A stretch of 6,871 nucleotides of DNA from Alloprevotella sp. (GCA_017477205.1 JAFUXE010000051.1:1-6871); one strand, 5' to 3'; shown: positions 1-6,130, numbered from the stretch's first letter. The notes: a model not told the origin generated them from the letters alone. Translations and numbers: made by a program.

Positions 1-288
<288 letters not shown>

Positions 289-379
289 AAGCATTGGGGC
301 CCTGGCAGTCTGTCGGGGTATACGAAGGGTGTGCTTATTCGCCCTATCTTTTGCCTGAGCTTGTGTCGTGCAGCCTTAC

Positions 380-435
380 CGGCCGTCACATCCCTGCGCG
401 GTAGCCGCGCGAGGGGGCATGTGTTCATCCGGCCG
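380..435 (+). other. 23S-5S spacer hairpin (probable pre-rRNA processing stem)
   Basis: The 23S-5S spacer (about 289-440) holds no tRNA gene that I can see. Its right half can fold into a long interrupted hairpin. CGGCCG at 380-385 pairs with 430-435, and CACAT at 387-391 pairs with ATGTG at 419-423. Inside these, 392-395 pairs with 412-415, and a top stem of GCGCGG (396-401) pairs with CCGCGC (405-410) around the loop TAG. It ends just before the 5S gene. A role in pre-rRNA processing is inferred from position only. Confidence 0.5.
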
Positions 436-440
436 AGACA

Positions 441-553
441 TTCAAGGTGGCTATGGCGCCGGGGTTCCACCTCTTCCCATCCCGAACAGAGAAGTTAAGC
501 CCGGTTGCGCCGATGGTACTGTCCGCAAGACGGGAGAGTAGGCAGCCGCCGTC
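441..553 (+). rRNA. rrf: 5S ribosomal RNA
   Basis: This is a complete 5S rRNA gene of about 110 nt. The conserved core (CCCGAACAGAGAAGTTAAGC, 481-500) and the 3' half (CGATGGTACTG at 511-521, GGGAGAGTAGG at 532-542) are intact. Helix I closes between GGTGGC at 446-451 and GCCGCC at 545-550. The ends are estimated to within a few bases. It is followed by an intrinsic terminator, so it is the last gene of the rRNA operon. Its 3' part is duplicated twice further downstream (634-718 and 790-874), but only this copy has both halves of the molecule. Confidence 0.95.
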
Positions 554-560
554 TTTCAGA

Positions 561-600
561 GCCGTCCCCTGGGGAGAAATCCTCGCGGGACGGCTTTTTT
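561..600 (+). terminator. Intrinsic terminator of the rRNA operon (T1)
   Basis: GCCGTCCC (561-568) pairs with GGGACGGC (587-594). An inner stem, 570-575 with 580-585, is capped by a GAAA tetraloop at 576-579. A run of six T follows at 595-600. It lies just after 5S. A 40-bp block covering it (557-596) is repeated without change at 871-910. Confidence 0.92.
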
Positions 601-615
601 GTACACGTTTTTTCT

Positions 616-623
616 TACCTTCG
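616..623 (+). promoter_or_regulatory. Possible promoter -7 element before the first 5S-like repeat
   Basis: TACCTTCG matches the Bacteroidetes -7 consensus TAnnTTTG at all but one of its fixed positions. It sits between terminator T1 and repeat A, and would start transcription near 629, just before the repeat. No clear -33 TTTG box is seen at the right distance, so this is a weak call. Confidence 0.3.
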
Positions 624-633
624 CGGCGCAAAA

Positions 634-718
634 AATAGGAGTCCTCGGCGCAACGGGGCACCGATGGTGGTTGCTTCTCCGCAAGACGGGAGAGTAGGCA
701 GCCGCCGTCTTTTACAGA
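634..718 (+). repeat. 5S rRNA 3'-part repeat A
   Basis: This is an 85-bp unit whose right half copies the 3' part of the 5S gene. The stretch 679-709, from CCGCAAGACGGG to GCCGCCGT, matches 523-553 exactly, and CCGATGGT upstream also matches. The 5' half of 5S (helix I 5' strand, helices II and III) is absent, and the left portion (from AATAGGAGTCC) is unrelated to 5S. It therefore cannot make a functional 5S rRNA. It differs from repeat B at only two positions (660 and 686). The distance to the 5S gene and to repeat B is 156 bp each way. It could be a remnant of a tandem duplication, or a small RNA bounded by a weak promoter (616) and terminator T2. Confidence 0.85.
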
Positions 719-721
719 TTG

Positions 722-770
722 AAGTCCCTGAAAGCAGCAATGCTTCCGGGGGCTTCTTCTTTTTGTTTTT
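722..770 (+). terminator. Intrinsic terminator after repeat A (T2)
   Basis: A 15-bp stem, 722-736 with 741-755, contains one A.C mismatch and one G.T pair and is capped by a GCAA tetraloop (737-740). A T-rich tract follows (756-770, only two C and one G among T). The sequence is unrelated to T1 and T3 although it occupies the same place in the repeat unit. Confidence 0.85.
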
Positions 771-789
771 GCCTTGAAACTACACAGTG

Positions 790-874
790 AATAGGAGTCC
801 TCGGCGCAACGGGGCGCCGATGGTGGTTGCTTCTCCGCAAGGCGGGAGAGTAGGCAGCCGCCGTCTTTTACAGA
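790..874 (+). repeat. 5S rRNA 3'-part repeat B
   Basis: This is the second copy of the 85-bp 5S-derived unit, 83 of 85 bases identical to repeat A and exactly 156 bp from it. It carries the same 3' part of 5S (835-865), with one base changed in the helix IV region (G at 842). The left half can form a small hairpin, GGCGC (803-807) with GCGCC (814-818). The 5' half of 5S is missing. Unlike repeat A it is followed by a copy of the genuine rRNA terminator, and no clear promoter precedes it. Confidence 0.85.
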
Positions 875-915
875 GCCGTCCCCTGGGGAGAAATCCTCGC
901 GGGACGGCTTCTTTT
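875..915 (+). terminator. Intrinsic terminator after repeat B (T3)
   Basis: GCCGTCCC (875-882) pairs with GGGACGGC (901-908), with the same GAAA-capped inner stem as T1. The T tract is interrupted by one C (TTCTTTT). The block 871-910 is identical to 557-596. It may also stop leftover readthrough from the rRNA operon before the convergent gene that ends at 970. Confidence 0.88.
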
Positions 916-969
916 GTGTAATTCTCAGATGGCTACGGCATCAAGTCCGCAGCGACATATTTCATTCTA

Positions 970-3861
970 TTATCTGAGGACGATGGGCATGGCGGATGTT
1001 GTGACACCCTCTACGGAGACGGTGATGCTCTGGCAGGACGAGTTGTTGTAGAAGTCCACGGTGGCATGGCCCTTGGCATCCAACTGGACGCTGGGGTTCC
1101 AATAGAGGGTGCGGCGATAGTCCTTTTCGGGCGGTAGGACGGCGTAGTCGGGCATTTCGAAGGAATGTGGAACGTTGTAGCCTTGGAAATGCGTACGTCG
1201 CACGCCTTTCCGCTTGGTGTCGGGTCTTTGGTAGTAGGGATAGACAAAGACGTGGAAGGGGTCGTGGGAGCTCAGGAACGCGCGCTCCGGGATGCGGGTA
1301 TAGTGGCTCTCGTCGTGGTTCAGGGAGACGTAAACCTCGCGCAGTTCGTCAATGTGGACTGCGGGTGCACCCCCCGTGTAGTAGGCGGTTTCGGCACGCG
1401 GATTGGAGACGTAGATGCATTTCCCGTCGTACCAGAGGCCGTTATACATGACGTCGCGGTTCATGAAGCGGTGTTTGTTCATCTCGTTTCTTGTGCTGGC
1501 ATCCAGTTCCTGTTCGTCGCGCTCCCTCTGCGTCATGTTTTCGTCGGTCTGTGCCACGACGCTCATTTCTCCTTCATCCCGCATCGCACTTTCGTCGTAG
1601 CTGTAGGAGGCATAGAGCAGGGTTTCGCCACTGGGATTCTGCTCTCTGTCCAGTTTTTGCAGGGTCACGTCCTGCTGACGGGCGAGATATACTTTTTCGT
1701 CCTTCCCGGGTAGGGAGTAGGAGGCTCTTGAAGCCTCTCCGTAAAGCCATCCGATGCCTCGCTTTTCTTCAAAGAAAGCCTTCGAGAATACTTCCTTGGA
1801 GAGCAGCCAGGCACAGAGCGTGGGGATTTCGAGGCCTCGGTCGGCAAACTCGTCTGCGGCCCGTTCCATGTTGAAATAGAACTGCGACTTCTTTTCTGCA
1901 CCTCGCCGTGTCACCTCCCAGTCCTTGCGTGTGGCATCCCAGGGCCGTTTCTTTCGCTTTACGACGGCCTCGCCCAGTTCATGCGTCTGTCCTGCCGTCC
2001 ACTGTCCGTCGGATTGCCGTGGCGCGTCTTCTTCGGCCTCGTTTCCTTTCGCCTTAAAAACGAAGGCCGGCATGGGAGCCTTTAGCAGTCTGGTTTCTCC
2101 GATGTCGTAGGTGCGTCGTGCGGGGGAGAACAGGCGGTTCAGTGTGATGTAGGGTTCCTTTTTGTCCTCGTTGTTCTTGGTGCTGAGCAGAAGGGTGTGG
2201 TCGCCCTGGCATTCGGGAACGCTGAAGGCGAATTTTCCGTCGGCATCCGTCTGCGTCGTTCCCCGGAAGTTCCCGCTCAGTTCTCCCGAAAGAAAAAGGT
2301 CCAGGGGCACGCCCGCCACATCTTGCCCCTTGCTCCTTGGCTTCAGGATGCCGTCAATGTATAGGCCGTCCTCCAGGGGCTGCTGTCCGTCGAAGGACTG
2401 TTCTCCGGCCATTTGCGCCCAGTCGTAACGCGTCCACCCCTGCACGAGGCAGAGCAGGTCTGCCCCCTGTCGATGCGCGTTGTCATCCGCCTCGAAATAG
2501 TAGTCGGCATCCCTGACAAAGCCCCGCAGGTCGGAGGAAAGCAGGAGATATGTCGCCGCATTGCCCTTGAAGTCGTTTGTTGTCGTTTCTGCATCGCGCA
2601 CGGCGAGGGAGACGGTTGCTCCTGCGGCCTGCGGAGAGGATGCCGTGGCTTGGAGTTGTAGGGTCAGGCGTTGGCAGGGTGCGATGATACTGTCCGTGAA
2701 CGATGCTTCCACGCGTGGGAGGTCGCGGGGAGGAATGAAAAAGTGGCGCTGTGCCCAGATGCGGCCCTCTGCGTCGAAGAGCGTAAGCTGATGGACGCCT
2801 GCTGGCAGTTCGTTGCGGGGAAAGGACAGCATGACAGGTTCTTCGGTGCTCATCGTGAGCACCTGGAATGCCAGCACGTTACCGTCGTGGATGAGGGAGA
2901 GACCCAGCTCGCTGCCTTCCAGTGCGGGCGAAGCCGTCACCTGCACGCCCACCTGTCGCGCCGCCACGGCGTTCACGGTGAGTGCGCAGCCCTCCTCTTC
3001 CGCTTTCGGCAGGGGGAAGGTATGCTCCCGTCCGTTACCGAATTGGAGGGCGAGGACGAGCGGTTCGTCTGTCGGTGTGCAGAGGAAGGTGCCGCGTCCC
3101 TCGCGGAGCGTCCGCACCTGTTCCAGCACTTCGCCGCCTGCCGTGCGGAGTTCGCCTTCGGCACGCACATCTGTGGAGTCGGGGATGGTGATGCTGAAAG
3201 CCACCGTGCTTGTGAGTCCCTGCACCAGCTGCCCGCCTTCCGGATAGAAAGAAACCTGCGGCCCGTTGTAACGCCTGTGGCTCTTTGCCTTGCCGTCTGC
3301 GTCGTCTTCGTCACTGCCCGTACGGAAGCTGACGAAGTCCTCCTGAATCTCCATGCGCGAATAGTCACCTTCCTGCTGTGGCCTTGCAAATACCGGCACA
3401 ACGCGTGAGAAGATGTTCTCTGCCGGCCAGTTCGTCATGTATCGCGTGTAGGCGCGAATCTCATAGAATCCCGTTGCGCGCGGCTTTTCCAGGGATATGT
3501 CGCCGTGGCATTGCCCGTTCTCAATCTTCAGCTTCTGCGTCTCCAGAATCTCCCCGAAGGGATCGACCAACTCCACGTACAGCACGCGGCTCAGGTTCGT
3601 GAATGCCGCCGTGTCCGGGCGCACCACGTAGGCTTTGTACCATATCCTCTCGCCCATGAAGTACCCCGTGTTGTCGAGGTGCAGATACACCTTTTCCTGC
3701 GGCAGCAGGCGCGTGAAAGCCTCCGCATTGCGGACGCTTGCTGCGAGGCGTTCGCGCCCGGTGTCCGTCTGCGCCTTGGAGGGTAGGGGAGAGCCGACGG
3801 CAAGAACCGTGGCAAGGACTGTCGCGAGGTAAAGACGTGTGTGGAGGAGGTGTTTTTTCAT
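970..3861 (-). CDS. Secreted MG2-domain / carboxypeptidase-regulatory-like envelope protein
   Basis: This encodes a 963-residue exported protein of a family common in Bacteroidales and usually annotated as hypothetical, MG2-domain or TonB-plug-like. A signal peptide is clear at residues 1-30: MKK start, hydrophobic core, SKA before QTD. Residues about 54-160 form a macroglobulin MG2-like domain with the family hallmark QEKVYLHLDNTGYFMGERIW. The middle carries SSDLRGF and VQGWTRYDW (about 440-480), also family-typical. A carboxypeptidase regulatory-like beta domain follows at about 496-570 (GVPLDLFLSG...TDADGKFAFSV). The C-terminal third resembles a plug-like region and ends in a beta-rich tail (YWNPSVQLDAKGHATVDFYN, about 920-940). 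No beta-barrel is present, so it is not a complete TonB receptor. The likely location is periplasm or outer membrane; the molecular role is unknown. The gene stands alone, convergent with the rRNA operon and divergent from the methyltransferase gene. Long ORFs on the opposite strand are shadows. Confidence 0.9.
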   Translation of the reverse strand: MKKHLLHTRLYLATVLATVLAVGSPLPSKAQTDTGRERLAASVRNAEAFTRLLPQEKVYLHLDNTGYFMGERIWYKAYVVRPDTAAFTNLSRVLYVELVDPFGEILETQKLKIENGQCHGDISLEKPRATGFYEIRAYTRYMTNWPAENIFSRVVPVFARPQQEGDYSRMEIQEDFVSFRTGSDEDDADGKAKSHRRYNGPQVSFYPEGGQLVQGLTSTVAFSITIPDSTDVRAEGELRTAGGEVLEQVRTLREGRGTFLCTPTDEPLVLALQFGNGREHTFPLPKAEEEGCALTVNAVAARQVGVQVTASPALEGSELGLSLIHDGNVLAFQVLTMSTEEPVMLSFPRNELPAGVHQLTLFDAEGRIWAQRHFFIPPRDLPRVEASFTDSIIAPCQRLTLQLQATASSPQAAGATVSLAVRDAETTTNDFKGNAATYLLLSSDLRGFVRDADYYFEADDNAHRQGADLLCLVQGWTRYDWAQMAGEQSFDGQQPLEDGLYIDGILKPRSKGQDVAGVPLDLFLSGELSGNFRGTTQTDADGKFAFSVPECQGDHTLLLSTKNNEDKKEPYITLNRLFSPARRTYDIGETRLLKAPMPAFVFKAKGNEAEEDAPRQSDGQWTAGQTHELGEAVVKRKKRPWDATRKDWEVTRRGAEKKSQFYFNMERAADEFADRGLEIPTLCAWLLSKEVFSKAFFEEKRGIGWLYGEASRASYSLPGKDEKVYLARQQDVTLQKLDREQNPSGETLLYASYSYDESAMRDEGEMSVVAQTDENMTQRERDEQELDASTRNEMNKHRFMNRDVMYNGLWYDGKCIYVSNPRAETAYYTGGAPAVHIDELREVYVSLNHDESHYTRIPERAFLSSHDPFHVFVYPYYQRPDTKRKGVRRTHFQGYNVPHSFEMPDYAVLPPEKDYRRTLYWNPSVQLDAKGHATVDFYNNSSCQSITVSVEGVTTSAMPIVLR

Positions 3862-3893
3862 GGCTCAGGGGCATTTGCTTGCCGTTTCGGAGG

Positions 3894-3901
3894 CAAAGAT
3901 A
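3894..3901 (-). promoter_or_regulatory. -7 promoter element for the MG2-domain gene
   Basis: Read on the minus strand this is TATCTTTG, a perfect match to the Bacteroidetes -7 consensus TAnnTTTG. Transcription would begin near 3887, giving a leader of about 26 nt before the start codon at 3861. A good -33 TTTG is not evident. Confidence 0.6.
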
Positions 3902-3914
3902 GGGATTATTTTCG

Positions 3915-3922
3915 TAATTTTG
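3915..3922 (+). promoter_or_regulatory. -7 promoter element for the rRNA methyltransferase gene
   Basis: TAATTTTG is a perfect match to TAnnTTTG. It is followed by a short leader (start site near 3928) to the ATG at 3944. It lies back to back with the minus-strand element at 3894-3901, 13 bp away, so the two promoters must share or compete for upstream contacts. The -33 region is weak. Confidence 0.6.
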
Positions 3923-3943
3923 CACTCACAAGCTCATTCAAGG

Positions 3944-4735
3944 ATGGAAGAAATCATAACGAGCGGGCAGAATCCCCGCGTGAAGGCTGTCGTGGCCTTG
4001 CAGCAGAAGGCTTCCGAGCGTCGCCGCACCGGACTGTTCGTGGTGGAGGGGCAACGCGAACTCTCCCACGCCCTTGCGGCTGGCTACGAAATGGAGACGC
4101 TTTACTATTGTCCCGAGATCTGCGGCGAACAGGCTTTGCCGATTTTTGGCGAAGCTCGTACGTGCGTGGCCGTTTCCCGCAATGTCTATGCCAAGATGGC
4201 CTATCGCGAAGGCACGGAGGGCGTGCTCGCCGTGTTGCGGGCAAGGCACTTGGCCCTTGAGGATCTCCCCCGTGTGGATGCGCCGCTCTACGTCGTCCTC
4301 GAGAGTGTGGAAAAGCCCGGGAACCTCGGTGCCGTGCTGCGTAGTGCCGATGCGGCCCGTGCCGATGCCGTCATACTATGCGATGCCCTTGCCGACCTTT
4401 ACAATCCCAATCTCATCCGCAGTTCCCTGGGGGCCCGCTTCACGGTGCCCGTCGTGGCCTGTTCTTCTACGGAGTGTATCGCGTTCCTGAAACGTCGCGG
4501 TGTCCGCATCCTGACGGCACAGTTGCAGGATTCCGAACTCTACTATGCCACCGACATGCGTCGTGCCACGGCCCTCGTGATGGGTACCGAGAGCACAGGT
4601 CTCACCACCGCCTGGCGTGAAGCTGCCGATGCCCACATCCGCATCCCCATGCGCGGCCGCCTGGATTCGCTGAATGTCTCCGTCAGTGCCGCCATCCTGC
4701 TCTTCGAAGCCGTCCGTCAGCGGCTTGGCGAGTAG
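3944..4735 (+). CDS. SpoU/TrmH-family RNA 2'-O-ribose methyltransferase
   Basis: The 263-residue product is an S-adenosylmethionine-dependent methyltransferase that modifies a ribose 2'-OH in rRNA or tRNA. The N-terminal substrate-binding domain covers about residues 5-105 (FVVEGQREL at 32-40). The SPOUT catalytic domain covers about 115-260 with all three motifs. Motif 1 is EKPGNLGAVLR at 123-133, containing the conserved Asn127 and Arg133. Motif 2 is GTESTGL at 214-220, and motif 3 is DSLNVSVSAAI at 241-251. The frame is open upstream to 3839, but that would overlap the divergent gene's start and both promoters. The ATG at 3944 fits the family N-terminus and the -7 element at 3915. The exact target (for example the RlmB site in 23S) cannot be told from sequence. 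The gene is monocistronic and ends before a strong terminator. Confidence 0.93.
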   Translation: MEEIITSGQNPRVKAVVALQQKASERRRTGLFVVEGQRELSHALAAGYEMETLYYCPEICGEQALPIFGEARTCVAVSRNVYAKMAYREGTEGVLAVLRARHLALEDLPRVDAPLYVVLESVEKPGNLGAVLRSADAARADAVILCDALADLYNPNLIRSSLGARFTVPVVACSSTECIAFLKRRGVRILTAQLQDSELYYATDMRRATALVMGTESTGLTTAWREAADAHIRIPMRGRLDSLNVSVSAAILLFEAVRQRLGE

Positions 4736-4778
4736 TTTCCCAATTCCAGTGTCCGCCTTTGCAAGACTTATCCGTGAC

Positions 4779-4820
4779 AATCGCCGCAAGCGCCCTATGC
4801 CGCCTGCGGCGATTTTTTTT
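4779..4820 (+). terminator. Intrinsic terminator after the methyltransferase gene
   Basis: AATCGCCGCA (4779-4788) pairs perfectly with TGCGGCGATT (4805-4814) around a 16-nt loop, and the T run continues to 4820. It separates the methyltransferase from the recombinase gene, so the latter needs its own promoter. Confidence 0.92.
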
Positions 4821-4863
4821 GTGTTGCTACTATTTATCACCAATCAATATAAGAATTGCAGGT

Positions 4864-5886
4864 ATGAAAAAACAATTAGGCAACAAAATGGATGGAAATG
4901 ACAGGAAGCGGGTACGGAAGATGCTCGCTTTCTTGGATTCAGAGGTGGACACGCTTGTCCGCAGGAACAAGCTGGGACTGGCAGAAAACTACAGGAGCAG
5001 CGGACGCAGCCTGCTGTGCTACCTCACAACGCAGCACCGGAAGGACATTCCGCTCCGGAAGCTTTCCGAGGAGCTACTCTTTGGCTATCAGCAGTGGCTA
5101 CAGGAGAGGGGCGTCAAGAAAAATACGTCCGTATTCTACATGCGTAACCTCCACGCTGTGTATAATAAGGCCGTCAAGGGCGGGTTGGTCGCAGACGCCC
5201 ATCCTTTTGTCAACATCCCCACAAACATCACCCATACGGACAAACGTGCTGTGACGCCAGAACTCATCAGGAGCATCAGTACGCTTGACATCCCTGGCGG
5301 ACTTGTCAGGTTGGGGCAGGATCCCGGGAAAAAGCCGTTTCTACGTATGTGTCGTGAGCTCACGTTTGCCCGCGACATTTTCATCTTCTGCTTCTGCGCC
5401 CGTGGACTGACCTTTGTGGATTTTGCTTACCTGAAGCACGAGAACATCCGGCATGGATGCATCGTCTATGAACGACGCAAGACGGGACAGTTCATAGAAG
5501 TAGAGATACAAGCGAAGATGCGTGGTTTCATTGAACAATATGGCACGAAAGGCGGGCCGTATCTCTTCCCCGTTCTTACCAGCGGCGATGTGGGCGAGGC
5601 ACATAGGCAATATGCCTCTGCGCTGCGCCGTTACAACAAGCATCTGAACAGACTCTCAGAGATGCTGGGCATGGATACAAGCCTGACCTCGTACGTGTCC
5701 CGTCACTCCTGGGCCACCGCCGCATACCATGCAGATATGCCCATGCCGTATATCAGTGAGGCAATGGGCCACACGTCAGAGCATACTACGCGCATCTACT
5801 TGAAATCGCTTGAAAGTAGCAGGATTGATTTGGAGAACAAACGGCTTTTGGATGGAATCTTCAAGTGCGGCTCTCTTTTAGGATAA
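4864..5886 (+). CDS. Tyrosine recombinase, probable local DNA invertase
   Basis: The 340-residue product is a tyrosine-type site-specific recombinase of the Bacteroidales integrase class. The N-terminal SAM-like DNA-binding domain covers about 15-110. The catalytic domain covers about 165-330, with Arg180 (FCARGLTFVD), Lys206 (RRKTGQ), Arg280 (SYVSRHSWAT), His303 (MGHTSEHTT) and the nucleophile Tyr312 (RIYL). Tyr277 occupies the first position of the usual HxxR box. The frame extends upstream to 4759, but that start lies inside or before the preceding terminator, so ATG 4864 is preferred; ATG 4888 is possible. I see no convincing promoter in 4821-4863, only a TTG at 4824 and TATAAG at 4848. 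The stop codon (5884-5886) lies inside a 26-bp inverted repeat whose partner is at 6082-6107. Position, size and the adjacent sites point to a dedicated invertase of the promoter segment rather than a phage integrase. Confidence 0.92.
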   Translation: MKKQLGNKMDGNDRKRVRKMLAFLDSEVDTLVRRNKLGLAENYRSSGRSLLCYLTTQHRKDIPLRKLSEELLFGYQQWLQERGVKKNTSVFYMRNLHAVYNKAVKGGLVADAHPFVNIPTNITHTDKRAVTPELIRSISTLDIPGGLVRLGQDPGKKPFLRMCRELTFARDIFIFCFCARGLTFVDFAYLKHENIRHGCIVYERRKTGQFIEVEIQAKMRGFIEQYGTKGGPYLFPVLTSGDVGEAHRQYASALRRYNKHLNRLSEMLGMDTSLTSYVSRHSWATAAYHADMPMPYISEAMGHTSEHTTRIYLKSLESSRIDLENKRLLDGIFKCGSLLG

Positions 5887-5894
5887 GAGAGCCA
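5869..5894 (+). repeat. Left inverted repeat / recombination site (IR-L)
   Basis: This 26-bp sequence is the exact reverse complement of 6082-6107. Internally it has two perfect 9-bp palindromic arms, GGCTCTCTT (5869-5877) and AAGAGAGCC (5885-5893), around an asymmetric 7-bp core TTAGGAT (5878-5884). That is the layout of a tyrosine recombinase core site. It overlaps the last codons and stop of the recombinase gene. No T run follows, so it is unlikely to be just a terminator. Confidence 0.93.
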
Positions 5895-5905
5895 CAATTC
5901 GGAAG

Positions 5906-5913
5906 CAAAGGTA
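5906..5913 (-). promoter_or_regulatory. -7 element of the invertible promoter, now facing left
   Basis: On the minus strand this reads TACCTTTG, a perfect TAnnTTTG match, with a T-rich stretch just upstream. The -33 region about 20 bp upstream (TTTAACA) is a poor match to TTTG. As drawn, transcription would start near 5900 and run through IR-L into the recombinase gene as antisense. After inversion the element would lie at about 6063-6070 on the plus strand, starting transcription near 6076. That gives a leader of about 55 nt ahead of the antiterminator gene at 6131. Confidence 0.65.
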
Positions 5914-5927
5914 ACAAAAAACCAAAT

Positions 5928-6000
5928 ACACCTGTTAAATAATGAGGAGAATTTTCAAACTAGGAATTTTTACCCCTCCCGTTTTTAATACTTGTTAAAT
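5928..6000 (+). repeat. Short direct repeat pair inside the invertible segment
   Basis: Positions 5928-5940 and 5988-6000 match at 11 of 13 bases and share the core TGTTAAAT, exactly 60 bp apart. They may be binding sites for a regulator or accessory sites for the recombinase. Chance similarity in AT-rich DNA is not excluded. Confidence 0.4.
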
Positions 6001-6081
6001 GGGGATAACGGGTGAATAAATGACGGATTTCGTGTCATCACAACAGTATTAATTATCAGATTTACTGTGAGTAGCAAAAAC

Positions 6082-6107
6082 TGGCTCTCTTATCCTAAAA
6101 GAGAGCC
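6082..6107 (+). repeat. Right inverted repeat / recombination site (IR-R)
   Basis: This is the exact reverse complement of IR-L over 26 bp, with arms at 6083-6091 and 6099-6107 and core ATCCTAA at 6092-6098. The cores are opposed, so recombination between the sites inverts the DNA between them. It lies 23 bp before the antiterminator start codon. It would be part of that gene's leader in the ON state, where it can fold as a 9-bp hairpin. Confidence 0.93.
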
Positions 6108-6130
6108 AGAAATGACATATTGGGTCCGAT

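Larger units (their letters stand above)
5895..6081. promoter_or_regulatory. Invertible promoter segment
   Basis: This is a 187-bp AT-rich segment between perfect inverted repeats, without a credible gene. It is clearly poorer in GC than the genes on either side. Its left end carries a perfect -7 promoter element on the minus strand (5906-5913). On the plus strand I find no TTTG at all, so no TAnnTTTG match in the present orientation. It also holds a 13-bp near-repeat at a 60-bp spacing and a small ATGAC/GTCAT inverted repeat around 6019-6038. Size and layout resemble the invertible promoters ahead of capsule loci in Bacteroides. Inversion is inferred; it has not been seen in this single sequence. 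Confidence 0.85.

Noticed and set aside
289..379. tRNA gene in the 23S-5S spacer
   Set aside because: No T-loop (GTTCRANNC) or cloverleaf arrangement is visible.
634..874. CRISPR-like or insertion-sequence interpretation of the 156-bp repeats
   Set aside because: There are only two near-identical units with 5S-derived content, with no spacer pattern, no terminal inverted repeats and no transposase.
634..874. Repeats A and B as functional extra 5S rRNA genes
   Set aside because: The 5' half of 5S, including the partner strand of helix I, is missing from both.
924..978. CTCAGAT/ATCTGAG inverted repeat around the end of the MG2-domain gene
   Set aside because: Only 7 bp with a 41-nt loop and no T run on either strand, so it is too weak to call a terminator or a recombination site.
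1165..3408. Long plus-strand ORFs (up to 245 codons) opposite the MG2-domain gene
   Set aside because: The minus-strand frame encodes a full-length protein with signal peptide and family motifs. The opposite-strand ORFs are low-complexity His/Arg/Val-rich shadows typical of GC-rich coding DNA.
3839..3943. Upstream start for the methyltransferase (35 extra residues)
   Set aside because: It would overlap the divergent gene's coding start and both -7 elements. The family N-terminus fits the ATG at 3944.
4759..4863. Upstream start for the recombinase
   Set aside because: The extra residues are encoded across the intrinsic terminator of the preceding gene and do not resemble a recombinase N-terminus.
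6112..6130. ATG at 6112 as the start of upxY
   Set aside because: It is in a different frame from the NGN/KOW domains. The upxY frame has a stop at 6113-6115.
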